DNA of 64,000 bases from Marinobacter salarius (GCA_000831005.1 CP007152.1:3906001-3970000); one strand, 5' to 3'; counted from the first letter of the stretch, positions 1-10,883 are shown. The notes: generated from the sequence alone by a model not told the origin. Numbers and translations: made by a program.

Positions 1-939
1 GCCGGGCGCAGCGTAACCTTCGACGACCGACTGGTCTCGCCTCAGGCGCTTGTTTCCATCATTGCCCTGCTGGTGGTCTACTTTGCGGCGGACGGGCTGC
101 GGTTGCACTTCACCCTTCGGGCACTGGGGCACCGCCTGCCCTTCCCGGCGATTTTCCGGCTGGTGTTCATCAACCTGTTCTTCTCCAACGTGACGCCCAT
201 GGCCACTGGGGGTGGCTTCGCGCAGATCTGGTATCTCCAACACCATGGCGTGCCGGTCGGCCGCGCCACGGCGGCCACCACCATCCGCACCGTAATCGCG
301 GTGATCTTTATCTTTTCGCTGACCCCCGTATTCCTGCTGACTCTGAATGCCCTGGATAACCAGCCCTTGGTCGGAGAACTGGGGCCGGTGCTCGCTGTGT
401 TGATTCTCCTGTATCTCGGTTTTTTCATGGTGGTGCTGTTCCGTACCCGATGGCTGATTGCGCCCTTGGGCCGGCTCTTGAGCACACTGCACCGGTTTCA
501 CCTGATCGGGGAACGCCGGCATCAGCGCTGGCAGTTCAAGGCCAAGCGGGAGATGCTGCGTTTTTCTCACAGTTTCGGCGACTACCTCCGGGGCCCTAAA
601 CAGTTCGTCGCGCTATCAGTGCTGTTTACCTTTGTGTTCCTGCTCAGCCTATTCAGTTTCCCGGCGTTGCTGATCTCCGCACTGGATTACGAGGTAGACT
701 ACCTGGTGAGCACGGGACTACTGGTGGTTACCACCTTTGTGATGTACTTTTCACCCACACCCGGTGCGTCTGGCATTTCGGAAGGGGTGTTCGGCAGCTT
801 CTTCCGGGACATACTCACGGCCAACCACCTGGTACTGGTGACCATTAGCTGGCGATTCATCACCATCTACCTCGGCATGCTGGCAGGCCTGGTGATACTG
901 CAGCGGGAACTGGTGAGAAACAGGAAGGCATCCCAATGA
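1..939 (+). CDS. Flippase-like integral membrane protein (LPG synthase TM / UPF0104 family), 5' partial
   Basis: The frame is open from the first base, so the gene starts before the window; about 312 residues are visible. It is very hydrophobic with roughly seven membrane segments. Two stretches are typical of the lysylphosphatidylglycerol synthase TM/YbhN family: SNVTPMATGGGFAQ near the N-terminus and SPTPGASGISEG near the C-terminus. Family members are inner membrane proteins linked to lipid transfer or flipping; the substrate here is not visible. Its stop overlaps the start of the glycosyltransferase fusion (ATGA), so the two are probably co-transcribed and may act on the same glycolipid, which is inference. 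Confidence 0.8.
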   Translation, partial: AGRSVTFDDRLVSPQALVSIIALLVVYFAADGLRLHFTLRALGHRLPFPAIFRLVFINLFFSNVTPMATGGGFAQIWYLQHHGVPVGRATAATTIRTVIAVIFIFSLTPVFLLTLNALDNQPLVGELGPVLAVLILLYLGFFMVVLFRTRWLIAPLGRLLSTLHRFHLIGERRHQRWQFKAKREMLRFSHSFGDYLRGPKQFVALSVLFTFVFLLSLFSFPALLISALDYEVDYLVSTGLLVVTTFVMYFSPTPGASGISEGVFGSFFRDILTANHLVLVTISWRFITIYLGMLAGLVILQRELVRNRKASQ

Positions 940-3150
940 CACGACGTCACCCGTTAAAAGTGCTGTTTTACATCAGCCTGACGATTGTTGTGCTGCTGAT
1001 CGGGTACAAGGCCTACCTGAACCTGTTCGAGCCGGATTTCGAGGCCCTGCACACGGAACAGGTCGCCCGCATTCACGACATGCTCTCTGATGATGGCGGT
1101 TTCAGTTTCGCGGTCGTGGGCAACATCAACAATTCCGTGGGCGTTTTCGAAGAACGCATGATACCGGCCCTCAACCAGTCCGGCGTTGATTTTATGGTGT
1201 CCGCCGGTAACGCAGTGAGTGGCGGCGGCGAGGACAAGTACCGGGCCATCCAGGGCTCGCTGACCCACCTGGACATTCCCTACCTGCTGACCTTCGGTGA
1301 AAACGAGTACGAGAACTTTGGCAGTTACCGGTTTTACGACCACTTCGGCCCTCACTTCTTCAGCATCAAGGCCGGCGGCGCCCGCCTGATCTTCCTCGAC
1401 AGCACCGGCAAGACGCCCTGGCGATGCAGATCCGCTGGCTCAATGACCTGTTAAGCCAGGAGCCCAACCGGCTGCGCTTTCTCTTCATCGGTCACCCGCC
1501 GCTCCACCCGGATCAGGAAGCCCCTTTCGAGCAGGATAATGATTTCCTGCACCCCCCTGAGTTCCGCACCGCCCTGATGGACGCCATCGACCGGCACGAT
1601 GTGGATATGGTGTTTTCAGCGAACCTGTCGCTGTATGCGGATCAGGTCGAGGGTGATACACGCTTTATCACCACCGGCGGAGCGGGCGGGCTGGTTCTGA
1701 ACAACGACACCAGTTTTTACCACTATGTGCGCGTTGATGTGAGCGACGACGGCGAAATCAGCCATTCGATGGTGCGCCTGGAAGCGAGACAACACCCTGT
1801 ATTGAGTACCCTGGAATCCCTGTGGTTCTTTATCTACTCGCTGTTTTATGTGGGCTATGTAAACTTCATCCTGCTGGTGGCAGTGTTCGTGCTGATCAGC
1901 ACCAAGCTTTACACCGCCATTTTCGTGGCGAAGGACTACTACCCGGACTACGATCTGGACCCCCAGCCCTGGCTGTCGAAACCCTTGCGGGTGGCCATGT
2001 TCACCAACAACTACCTGCCGTTCATTGGCGGCGTGCCCATCTCCATCGCACGCCTGCGCAAAGGTCTGGAAACCCTTGGGGACATCATCCTCATCGTTTG
2101 CCCCCGCTATCGCGATCAGCCGCCCGAGGAAACCGACGTGGTGCGGGTGCCGTCCCTGCTGGCTATGGGGGAGAAACGGGAGTTCCGCCTTGCCAACGTC
2201 TTCCTGGCAAGAATCCGCCGACAGGTGAGAGCGTTCAAACCCGACATCATCCACATTCACCACCCCATCTGGCTGGGCTCGCTGGGGCTGTTCGTGGCTC
2301 GGCGCCTGAAAGTACCGGCGGTGTACACCTACCACACCCGACTTGAGCACTACGCCCATTTCGTGCCGCTGCCGGGCAATCTGTTCCGCAACCTGATCTC
2401 CCACGAGCTGATCAAACGCTTCGCCAACAAATGCGATGGTGTGATTGTGCCCACCGACTCCACCGAGGAGTACCTGCGGATGATCGGCGTGAAAAGCCCC
2501 ACATTCGTGCAGCCTACGGGCATTGAGTACCAGACATTTCAGGAAGTGGACGACGGTGATGTTCGCAAACTACGGGACTCCCTGGGCATCAGCGATGAGA
2601 CCGTGTTTGTCAGCGTCTCGCGGCTGTCCAACGAGAAGAACATTGATTTCATGATCGATGCCATTGAGGAGCTTCGCCGGCGCACCGACCGCCCTTTCCG
2701 GTTCCTGATGATTGGTGAAGGGCACCAGCACGAACGACTGCAGCAGCGCATTGATGAGCTGGGACTTCAGGATTGCTTTACACTCGTCGGCTCCATCCCG
2801 CCGGACGATATGGCCACCTGGTATCACCTGGGCGACGCGTTCCTGTTTGCTTCCAAATCCGAAACCCAGGGCATGGTGATCCTGGAGGCCATGGCAGCCG
2901 GGTTACCGGTGGTGGCGGTGCGTTCCAGTGGCATCGAGGACGTGGTGCGCCATGGCTACAACGCTTCAAAACGCCGGAAAAACAGGACCAGTGGTGTGAG
3001 CGAGTGCAACAGATGCTGGAAGACGATGCCTTGCGTCAGGAACTGGCCGACCACGCACTGACGTTCGCGGCGGACTATTCCGTCGAGCAGTTTGCCCGGG
3101 ACATGCGGGAAATCTACGCCCTGACCCTGGCGCGATCAGCCTCCCGCTGA
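936..3150 (+). CDS. Membrane-anchored metallophosphoesterase-like/GT4 glycosyltransferase fusion, frame broken twice
   Basis: The N-terminus has one membrane helix (about residues 9-28), then a calcineurin-like phosphoesterase fold of about 250 residues, a second membrane helix, and a family 4 glycosyltransferase with the donor-binding segment ETQGMVILEAMAAGLPVV. The reading frame breaks near 1417 (CCCC read as CCC) and near 2963 (AACGGCTTC read as AACGCTTC). Restoring one base at each gives a continuous protein of about 738 residues. The usual phosphoesterase metal ligands look lost: GN, GN and GENE stand where D, GD and GNHE are expected, so the first domain is probably inactive. Likely role is glycolipid or exopolysaccharide synthesis at the inner membrane. 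Confidence 0.75.
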
Positions 3151-3242
3151 GTGATTCATCACGCCGCTTTTAACATTGCAGATGATCGGTTTAAACTGGA
3201 AAAGCGTACTTTAAAGGATCTTTTTCGATTCGGAGACTGACA

Positions 3243-4190
3243 GTGACAGGTATTCCCGTTGGCATCAGCACCTGCCTGTTGGGCAAGGAAGTCCGCCATG
3301 ATGGCGGCCACAAGCATTCCCGCTTCTGCACCCAGGTGCTTTCCCGCCATTTCGAGTTTCGTTCCATCTGCCCGGAGCTGGAAGCGGGCCTCGGTGTGCC
3401 CCGGCCCGCCATTCACCTGCGTGAATATCACGACGGCCTGAAGCTGATCGAAACCAAAGGCACGGCGGACCATACGGATGCCATGCAGGGATTTATCGAC
3501 CAGGTTCTACCGACTCTGGCGGATTTGCGGGGCTACATCCTGATGGCCAAGTCTCCCAGCTGCGGCATGGAGCGCATCAAGGTGCACAATGAAGACGGCA
3601 ATGTCACCCGCAGGGATGGCCGGGGCCTGTTTGCCGAGGCACTGATTCGTCGCTACCCGCTGATGCCGGTGGAAGAAGAGGGCCGTCTGAACGACGACAT
3701 GCTGAGGGAAAACTTTATAGAGCGGGTATTTGCCTACGATGACTGGATGCAGAACGTGGCTGCCGACAACCTCACCGCCCGTGCATTGATCGAGTTCCAT
3801 ACCCGCCACAAGTTCCAGCTACTGGCTCATTCCGAGAAGATCTATCGGCAGTTGGGGCCGATGCTCGGCGACCTGAAATCAGAACCGTTGAAAGACATTG
3901 CTGACCGATACATCTCGTCGTTCATGGAAGCGATGACCCAGCGCGTCAGCCGGGGTTCCCACGTGAACGCCATGCAGCACCTGATGGGCTATCTGCGGGA
4001 TGCCATGGCAGACGAAGACCGGCAGGTACTGATGGAGCAGATAGACGCCTACCACCGGGGCGAGGTGCCCTTGGTGGTGCCCATGACGTTGCTACGGATG
4101 GCCCAGCGGCGGGAGCCGGTGGACTATCTCAGCAGCCAGAAATACCTGACCCCCTACCCGGATGAGCTGGGGCTCAGGAATCGAGTATAA
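3243..4190 (+). CDS. YbgA-like DUF523/DUF1722 protein
   Basis: Protein of 315 residues. The N-terminal half is a DUF523 domain (GISTCLLGKEVRHDGGHK, with conserved cysteines also at SPSCGMERIK) and the C-terminal half is DUF1722 (LTARALIEFHTRHKFQLLAHS ends in the family's KYxLLAHS-type motif). This order is that of E. coli YbgA-type proteins. The cysteine pattern suggests metal or Fe-S binding, but the function is not established to my knowledge. A GTG start is chosen because GGAGA lies at the right distance upstream. The gene ends 8 bases from the convergent DUF481 gene. Confidence 0.85.
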   Translation: MTGIPVGISTCLLGKEVRHDGGHKHSRFCTQVLSRHFEFRSICPELEAGLGVPRPAIHLREYHDGLKLIETKGTADHTDAMQGFIDQVLPTLADLRGYILMAKSPSCGMERIKVHNEDGNVTRRDGRGLFAEALIRRYPLMPVEEEGRLNDDMLRENFIERVFAYDDWMQNVAADNLTARALIEFHTRHKFQLLAHSEKIYRQLGPMLGDLKSEPLKDIADRYISSFMEAMTQRVSRGSHVNAMQHLMGYLRDAMADEDRQVLMEQIDAYHRGEVPLVVPMTLLRMAQRREPVDYLSSQKYLTPYPDELGLRNRV

Positions 4191-4197
4191 CGCCTGG

Positions 4198-4932
4198 TCA
4201 GAATCCGTAGAGCAGTGACACGGACACCTGAGTATCGGTGTCTTCGGAGCCCTCAGGCTCATCTGAAACATACTGAACCAGATACGCAGCCTTCATTGAC
4301 AGGTTACCCACAACCGTTGCCTGTATGGATGTTTCCGACTCACTGATGGTGTTGTTCTCCGACAAGCCGATTTCGGCACTCAGCTTCTGACGAAACAACG
4401 CAGTCTCAGAGAGGGCGTAGTCGAACTTTCCTGCCAAGCGCGCGATGGCTTCTTCCTCCTCTTGATTGCCGTCTGCTTCCGGTTCCTCGAGCCTGTTAAA
4501 CCGATAACCGCCACCGACAGACAGATCAAGAAAAGAGCGCTTGCCACGTTGCCAGACCCGGTTACCGTAACCGGTGGTCAACGAGGACTGGAAGTCATAC
4601 CCGGAAAAACGGTCGTCTTCATACGCTCCGCGTACGAACAGGTATTGGCTGCCCTCGAACTTGTAATCAGACTGCACTTCAGCGCTGTATTTTTCAGCCG
4701 TTGTGGTGTCATCGGTTTCGGAATAATATGAACGAAAATCACCGGTATTCCGCCACTCTGAAACTTCGTGGAGTAGGCCCAGACGGCCGTTGATATTGGT
4801 CTCCTCGGTGTTGCCGGACGTGACAAGCACTCCCGCTTCCCCCTCACCTTCCCAATTGTCAAACTCAGCGCCAACGACCATCGTCGGCGATACCGTCAGA
4901 GTAATGATCGCCAGGGTTGCTCTGAACTGCAT
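4198..4932 (-). CDS. DUF481 outer membrane beta-barrel protein (YdiY-like)
   Basis: Protein of 244 residues with a signal peptide ending near VVGAEFD. The mature part has the DUF481 pattern: WEGEGEAGVLVTSGNTEETN at the start, alternating amphipathic strands, and a C-terminal aromatic residue (LLYGF) typical of outer membrane barrels. E. coli YdiY was described as a salt or acid induced outer membrane protein; the role here is unknown. AAGGAG stands just before the ATG. An acidic insert (about residues 155-170) lies within the barrel region. Confidence 0.82.
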   Translation of the reverse strand: MQFRATLAIITLTVSPTMVVGAEFDNWEGEGEAGVLVTSGNTEETNINGRLGLLHEVSEWRNTGDFRSYYSETDDTTTAEKYSAEVQSDYKFEGSQYLFVRGAYEDDRFSGYDFQSSLTTGYGNRVWQRGKRSFLDLSVGGGYRFNRLEEPEADGNQEEEEAIARLAGKFDYALSETALFRQKLSAEIGLSENNTISESETSIQATVVGNLSMKAAYLVQYVSDEPEGSEDTDTQVSVSLLYGF

Positions 4933-4951
4933 GGAATCTCCTTGATTATTG

Positions 4952-5962
4952 TCAGGATTTTGCGCAACGCTCTCCCATGGCGCTCTTGCGGGCCTGCTGT
5001 TCCCGCTCCGCCTTTTTCCGGGCTTTACGCTCCGCTACAATGCGCGCCGCTGCGCCACCTACATGGGCTTCGCCGCGCCGTTCTGCCAACCGCATTTGCC
5101 GCTCACGCTCGGCAAAACGGGCTTTCTGCTCCTCCGTCAACGAATCGATGCAACGGTGGCAACTCACGCCCTGCTCATACTCCGGACGCTGCTTGTCTTC
5201 CTCGGTGATCGGCCGGCGGCACGCGTGGCACTGATCGAACTCACCCCGTTCCAGCTTGTGGTTCACCGTTACCCGGTCATCGAATACAAAGCACTCTCCG
5301 TGCCACAGGCTTTGTGATTCCGGGACTTCTTCGAGGTACCGGAGAATACCCCCCTTCAGGTGGTAGACCTCACCAAACCCCTGCTCCTTCAGGAACGCCG
5401 TGGACTTTTCACAACGGATGCCGCCGGTGCAGAACATGGCCACCTTCTTGTGTTTCGAAGGGTCCAGATTCTCTTTCACATACTCCGGGAACTCACGAAA
5501 CGTATCCGTGGCCGGGTTTCTGGCATTCTCAAAGGTGCCGATCTCCACTTCGTACTGGTTGCGTGTGTCTACCACCAATACGTCCGGATCTGAAATAAGA
5601 TCATTCCACTCTTTGGGATCCACATAAGTACCCACGATCCGTTTCGGGTCAATGCCCTCCACTCCCATGGTGACGATCTCTTTCTTGAGCTTCACTTTGG
5701 TTCGCTTGAAGGGCTGGATGTCGACGAACGATTCTTTGTAGTCGATGCCCTCGAACCGCTGGTCAGCCTCCAACCAGTCGCGAATGGCATCCACACCTTC
5801 ACGGCTGCCGGCTATGGTGCCGTTAATGCCCTCACGAGCCAGCAGCAATGTGCCGTGCACCTCTTTCTCCAACATCAGGTCCAGCAATGGCTGACGAAGG
5901 GCTTTGTAATCATTCAGGACTGCGAACTTATAAAGCGCACAGACAACAACATCCTGGCTCAT
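4952..5962 (-). CDS. trhO: tRNA uridine(34) hydroxylase, rhodanese family (TrhO/YceA)
   Basis: Protein of 336 residues. It has the N-terminal acylphosphatase-like domain with the LLAREGINGTIAGS motif, a rhodanese domain with the catalytic loop CTGGIRCEKSTAFL, and a cysteine-rich C-terminal part (CHACRRP, SCHRC). TrhO hydroxylates wobble uridine 34 of certain tRNAs to 5-hydroxyuridine in the cytosol. The C-terminal 40 residues are a charged Arg/Lys/Ala/Glu extension. The gene follows, in the same direction, the outer membrane protein gene at 6140-6700 but is separated by about 180 bases. Confidence 0.9.
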   Translation of the reverse strand: MSQDVVVCALYKFAVLNDYKALRQPLLDLMLEKEVHGTLLLAREGINGTIAGSREGVDAIRDWLEADQRFEGIDYKESFVDIQPFKRTKVKLKKEIVTMGVEGIDPKRIVGTYVDPKEWNDLISDPDVLVVDTRNQYEVEIGTFENARNPATDTFREFPEYVKENLDPSKHKKVAMFCTGGIRCEKSTAFLKEQGFGEVYHLKGGILRYLEEVPESQSLWHGECFVFDDRVTVNHKLERGEFDQCHACRRPITEEDKQRPEYEQGVSCHRCIDSLTEEQKARFAERERQMRLAERRGEAHVGGAAARIVAERKARKKAEREQQARKSAMGERCAKS

Positions 5963-6139
5963 GAGTCTGGTTTCTCCTGCGGGCCGGACCGTAAATCCGG
6001 AGCATGGTTGATAATCGCCAACGGGCGTGAGGGTGCCATTCTAACGAATACGGGCGAGGGAGAGTATTACGGGGGGTTACAGGGAAGTCATTAACAATGC
6101 CCGGCGCCCCAAAGGCGGCACCGGGTGATCAGGCTATGC

Positions 6140-6700
6140 TCAGAACAGAACAGCAAAACCCACGGAGACGCCAGAGATTTCTGCGCCATCCTTATCGATG
6201 TACTGCATGTACTCGCCGTTGACCTGAAAATCCTTGTTGATGTTCAGGTTGGCGCCCACGCCGTAGGAGATATCGGACTCAGATGCCGAGTCACTGAAAG
6301 AATTACCAAACCCGCTCGCGGAAGCCGTCAGCTCGCCCTTGGTAACGCCAACAATGGCGTAGGGGTAAACGGGGCTTTCATTGGGAAGGCCCAGAACCAT
6401 GTAGCCACCCACCAGGTAATCCAGTTCAAGATCCAGGGATACACCGTTAAAACTGGTCGAGTCGTCCTTGGCGCCGAAACCGGCACGGAACTCCGCTGCC
6501 AGGTACGGGTTTATCTGCGCGCCGGCCTTGCCCACCAGGGCGCCCAGGTCAAAGTCTTCAGAAATGCCATCTTCTTCGTAGGTTACGAAGGCGTAGTTGA
6601 GGCCCACGTAGCCACCTTCCAGGGAATCCTGTGCAGCCGCACCGGATGCAAAAGAAGCCATTACTGCAAAGGCCGAACCCAAAACAATCTTATTCATCAT
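6140..6700 (-). CDS. Small outer membrane beta-barrel protein (OmpA-like barrel)
   Basis: Protein of 186 residues with a clear signal peptide ending ASGAAAQ. The mature part begins LEGGYVGLNYAFVTYEEDG and consists of alternating strands, ending with phenylalanine (VSVGFAVLF), as expected for an eight-stranded outer membrane barrel. No periplasmic peptidoglycan-binding domain follows. AAGGAG lies 7 bases before the ATG. The ligand or function cannot be told from sequence. Confidence 0.75.
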   Translation of the reverse strand: MMNKIVLGSAFAVMASFASGAAAQDSLEGGYVGLNYAFVTYEEDGISEDFDLGALVGKAGAQINPYLAAEFRAGFGAKDDSTSFNGVSLDLELDYLVGGYMVLGLPNESPVYPYAIVGVTKGELTASASGFGNSFSDSASESDISYGVGANLNINKDFQVNGEYMQYIDKDGAEISGVSVGFAVLF

Positions 6701-6813
6701 TACTTGCTCCTTGATGAAGGCCTGCCCCAGGGCCTCAACTTCTTGCGTTTATCCGTCAATTTTAAGGGCATGTGAATGATAATTCATTTTGTGAGAAATT
6801 CCCCGGCCCCAAC

Positions 6814-6842
6814 CAAAAAAACTCCCGCCGTACGGGAGTTTT
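6814..6842 (-). terminator. Rho-independent terminator of the DsbA-like gene
   Basis: A ten-base stem (AAAACTCCCG / CGGGAGTTTT) with a five-base loop, followed on the minus strand by a run of T. It lies about 20 bases downstream of the DsbA-like gene. Confidence 0.8.
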
Positions 6843-6864
6843 CCAGACAGCACCTGTCACCGTA

Positions 6865-7596
6865 TTATTGCTGGGAACCGGCCAGCTCCCGCTCAACCAC
6901 CGCCGACAACTGCCCCCATCCGGGGCGGGTCAGGCGGATATTGTCCACCAACACGGTTGGGGTACTGGTAACGCGAAGCTGCATGGCCACGCGACGGCTC
7001 TGCTCGATTTCTTCGATGTGAAGATCTGTCGTCATGCACCGGCTGAAACGGCGCGCATCAAGCCCCAGGTCGTCAGCGTAGCGGCTAAAGGTATCAACCG
7101 GGCTGCTGGAACCGCTCCATTCGGTCTGCATGTCGAACAACTTGTCGTGCATGGCCCAGTAGCTGTCCTGGTCACCGGCACAGCGCGCTGCCTGGGCCGC
7201 AGGCATGGCGTTGTCGTGTTGCTGGAGTGGCAGATCAAAGTACACAAACCGCACCTTGCCGGACTCCACGTATTCCTGCTTCAACTGCTGGCTGGCGTCC
7301 GAAAAACGCGCGCAGGCAGGGCACTGGTAGTCTGCGAACTCCCGCACCACCACGGGTGCGTCTTCGTCACCAACGGAGACGCCGAAACGATCCAGTTGGG
7401 CAGGAAACGGGTCGGCATTGGGGCCGGCAACCGGCAACTCATCTGAGGTGGGGGCCGGACTCGCGGTCAGGAAAAATACGCCCACCGCAACAAAAACAAG
7501 AACGATGACACTGATGCCGATATACAACGACTTACGATCTTTCTTCCTGTTGGGCGGCGGTGCGCCGGTCTCTTTTCTTCTTTTTGCCTCGCCCAT
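6865..7596 (-). CDS. Membrane-anchored DsbA-family thiol oxidoreductase
   Basis: Protein of 243 residues. A basic N-terminal tail (MGEAKRRKETG) precedes one membrane helix (about residues 24-46), then a periplasmic DsbA/thioredoxin-fold domain with active site CPAC in FADYQCPACARFSD and a cis-proline loop VTSTPTVLVD. This matches the DsbA-like/BdbD group that oxidises or isomerises disulfides in exported proteins. AAGGAG precedes the ATG. It is monocistronic with its own terminator. Confidence 0.88.
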   Translation of the reverse strand: MGEAKRRKETGAPPPNRKKDRKSLYIGISVIVLVFVAVGVFFLTASPAPTSDELPVAGPNADPFPAQLDRFGVSVGDEDAPVVVREFADYQCPACARFSDASQQLKQEYVESGKVRFVYFDLPLQQHDNAMPAAQAARCAGDQDSYWAMHDKLFDMQTEWSGSSSPVDTFSRYADDLGLDARRFSRCMTTDLHIEEIEQSRRVAMQLRVTSTPTVLVDNIRLTRPGWGQLSAVVERELAGSQQ

Positions 7597-7703
7597 GGTA
7601 GAGCTCCTTATTGTTTATTCATTCGTGGACGTTTTCACGCGGTAATGAGCACGCTAAGATCTTTATACATTACATAAGTTCCAACAAAAATTAAGGAATT
7701 CTC

Positions 7704-8668
7704 ATGGCCTTACCCGAATCCCTGAAGACATCGCTGAGCCTCCCACTGGTGGCGGCACCCATGTTCCTGATCTCCGGCCCGGAGATGGCGCTGGCCTGCT
7801 GCAAGCAGGGCATTGTTGGCAGCTTCCCGGCCCTGAACCAGCGCACCAGCGAAGGCTTCGAGGAATGGGTGATTCAGATGAACGAAGGCCTGAAAGACTT
7901 TCGGGAAACCCATCCGGACCAAACAGCCGCGCCTTACGCCGTGAACCTCATCGTTCATCGCACGAACCGCGCTGGGAGGCCGATCTGGACCTGTGCGTGA
8001 AACACCAGGTGCCCATAGTGATCACCTCACTGGGAGCCGCCACCAAAGTGACCGAAGCGGTGCACAGTTACGGCGGCCTGGTATTCCACGATGTCACCAA
8101 CCAGAAACACGCCCGCAAAGCAGCCGAAGCAGGTGTGGATGGCATTATCGCGGTGTCTGCCGGTGCGGGCGGACACGCCGGCATCATTAATCCGTTCGTG
8201 CTGGTGCACGAAATCCGAGAGGTATTCGAGGGCGTGATCCTGCTTGCCGGCGGGCTTTCCAAAGGCGAAGATATTCTGGCCGCCCAGGCGATGGGCGCTG
8301 ACCTTTGCTATCTGGGCACGCGATTTATCAATACCACGGAATCGCGGGCGGAAGCGGCCTACCAGAACATGATCATCGAAGCGGTATCGGGCGATATCAT
8401 CCACACGCCGGCGGTGTCAGGGATTCCCGCCAATTTTATGCGTCAGAGTCTGGAAGCCGCCGGCTACCCCATGGATAAACTGAACCAGGCCGGTGAGCTG
8501 AATTACGGCGATAAGCTCAAGCCCGTGGACGACGAAGCCAAAGCCTGGAAAACCGTCTGGTCCGCCGGCCAGGGCGTCAGCCAGATCACCGACGTTGTAT
8601 CGGTCAGCGATCTTGTCGGGCGAATTGGTGATGAATATCGACGTGCCCGTGCGCGGCTCTGTGAGTAG
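7704..8668 (+). CDS. Nitronate monooxygenase-family protein (frame broken once)
   Basis: FMN-dependent TIM-barrel enzyme of the nitronate monooxygenase family; about 321 residues after restoring one C near 7967 (CGAACCCGC read as CGAACCGC). Visible motifs: PLVAAPMFLISGPEMALACC at the start, GIIAVSAGAGGHAG in the flavin phosphate region and ILLAGGLSKGEDILAAQAMGAD. The family oxidises alkyl nitronates, though many members act on other substrates. AAGGA precedes the ATG. A second family member lies at 40955-41956; the two are only distantly alike. Confidence 0.82.
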
Positions 8669-8683
8669 AGCCGCCGAGCGCAC

Positions 8684-10623
8684 TTATACCCGGAACTGGG
8701 ATGCCTTGCCCTGCAGGGTGTCCAGTAGTTCCCCGATCTGCCCGCTGGCCTGATCTGAGCGCTCAATGGCGTCAACGGTTTCACCGGACAGGCGGGCAAT
8801 GTCCGTCACGCTGACGCTGACTTCCCCCGCATTCCTGCTCTGCTCTTCCGCAACCGCCGAAATCTCAAGCGCGCGTTTCTGCAAACTACCCAGCATTTGG
8901 TTGATCTGGTCGAAGTGCTCGTCGGCGCGACGGAATTCGGCGGACGATTCCGCCACCTGCCCCGAAACCTGATCAATCACGGTCACGGTCTGGCGGCTGC
9001 CCCGCTGAAGGCGATCAATAATGCCCTGAATTTCCGTGGTGGATTCCTGGGTGCGGCTGGCCAGGGTACGCACTTCATCGGCCACGACCGCAAAGCCGCG
9101 CCCGGATTCGCCCGCCCTCGCCGCTTCAATGGCAGCGTTAAGCGCCAACAGGTTGGTCTGCTCAGCAATAGCTCCGATTACCGAGAGCACGGAATCAATT
9201 TCCGTACTCTGGCTGTTCAGCTCATTGACCGCCGCGACGGCCTGCTCCACGTTAGCAACAACCTGATCCAGACGCCCTCTTACATCACGGGAAATCGATG
9301 CCGTTGCCTCACTCTCCGCGTTTACGTTCTGGACGGAACCGGCTATTTCCTGGACGCTGTCAGCCACTTCGGCAATGCTGCCCGACATTGCGACATGGTC
9401 TCCGACACCTCCGCCACTTCCTGCTGCTGGCGATTAACGGCCGATACCGCATCGCGGCTGATCTGACCTTGTTCTCTGGCTCTCTCAGCGGCTGATTCGG
9501 CGGACGACTTTACCTCTGACACCAACTCCTGGATGCGCGCAATGAACTGGTTCATGCCCCGTGCCATTTCCGTCAGTTCGTCGCGGCCCTTGAGGGATAC
9601 CCGTCGGGTCAGATCGGCCTCACCGTCGGCTATCTGCCAGATCGCCGAACTCAACCGGAGCACACGGGGAAGAAGACCGCCGCCGAGCACGGCCGCCACC
9701 AGAACGATCAGCACAACCACGGAGCCGATGGCAAGGAATGAGAGATTGGAGGAAAGGCTATCTGCCTCACGATCCAGTGCCTCCACGGTGCTATCAATAC
9801 GTGCCTGCGTGTCTTCACCCATGGTGGCAAGCTGTTGCTGCAGGCGCTGGTTGACCTCTCCGGTCTCAGCCTCCAAAGTCTGGCGCAGCGCGTCGATACT
9901 GCCGGTGATGGTCTCACTGAATTCTTCTTCCAGGGCAGCGAGGTCACGGTTGATCCCTTCCAGTGAGAGCCCCATTTTCAGCTGACCAATCGCCGTGCCC
10001 TGGGGTTTTATATCGGCGGTGATAATAACCACATTGGGATCGCGACTTGCCGCATCCAGAACTTTGTTTGCTGCACCACGGCCTTCCCCCTGCTCCATTA
10101 AGGTGCGTACGCGATCATCCGTGCGATCGACATAGCGGGTCAGCCTTTCCCCATATTGATCGTAATAGACCGCAAAAAGAACCGACTCCCGGGCATCCGC
10201 CAGCTCAATAAGATCCGTCAGCCGGGGCACATCGCGATCCCATATCAGTGGCGCAGCGACCGCCGCCAGTACCTCCGCCAGCCCCTGCGCTTCAGACATG
10301 ACCGCTGCCCGAACGTTGTTCGCCACCCGCTCCTGCTGGGCCGTCTGCTGGCGCGTCAGTTCACCCGCCAACTCCTCCGTGGTCCTCTGCTGCATGAGCT
10401 GCAGGCGATTGCGAACGTCTTCACGCGTGTCACCAAACGACCCACTGACTTCACGGCTGCTGGCCTCAAGGGCGGAACCGGCGGTCTCCACCAGGCTGTC
10501 CACCTGATTGGATATCAGCCACTGGCTCATGGCGACCTGCACCACCCCGGCAACGATCAGAATCAGGAAAACAGGTCGCAGCAAGCGGCTCGTTACCAGC
10601 GCCTTCAGAAAACGAGGGGTCAT
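8684..10623 (-). CDS. Methyl-accepting chemotaxis protein (frame broken once)
   Basis: About 646 residues after restoring one A near 9389. Order: N-terminal membrane helix (residues 15-38), a periplasmic sensor of about 270 residues with coiled-coil character, a second membrane helix (LAIGSVVVLIVLVAAVLGGG), a HAMP domain (IADGEADLTRRVSLKGRDEL) and a cytoplasmic signalling domain with the hairpin tip AEQTNLLALNAAIEAARAGE. It would relay ligand binding to CheA/CheW. The ligand is not predictable. There is no CheA/CheY gene nearby, so it is an orphan receptor. Confidence 0.9.
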
Positions 10624-10883
10624 ACGGGCTCCATCAACACGTGTGAATCACACATTCCGGCGGCAGGGCTCGGCCTGCCCGTCCAGACTTATGATTGACT
10701 ATAGAGCAAAACCCGGACCACGGAGTGACGCAATCGTGTACGGATTTTGTAACGGCCCGGTGAAATTCTTTGAAACTGAGAATCCGACAGACGAGTTCCG
10801 TTAGCAAGACGGGGACTCGTTTGTGAACTTTCGTGCCCAATTGGCGTAAGCTCCCAGACACATCAATGAAAACAGGTGAAAAA

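Noticed and set aside
78..485. Long minus-strand open frames opposite real genes (also 1616-2404, 14313-15257, 35109-36347, 36383-37543 and similar)
   Set aside because: High-GC antisense shadows of conserved plus-strand genes, with low-complexity Arg/Gln/His-rich translations and no ribosome binding sites.
6100..6125. GC-rich hairpin after the small outer membrane protein gene as a terminator
   Set aside because: The stem is interrupted by a bulge and there is no T run on the minus strand.
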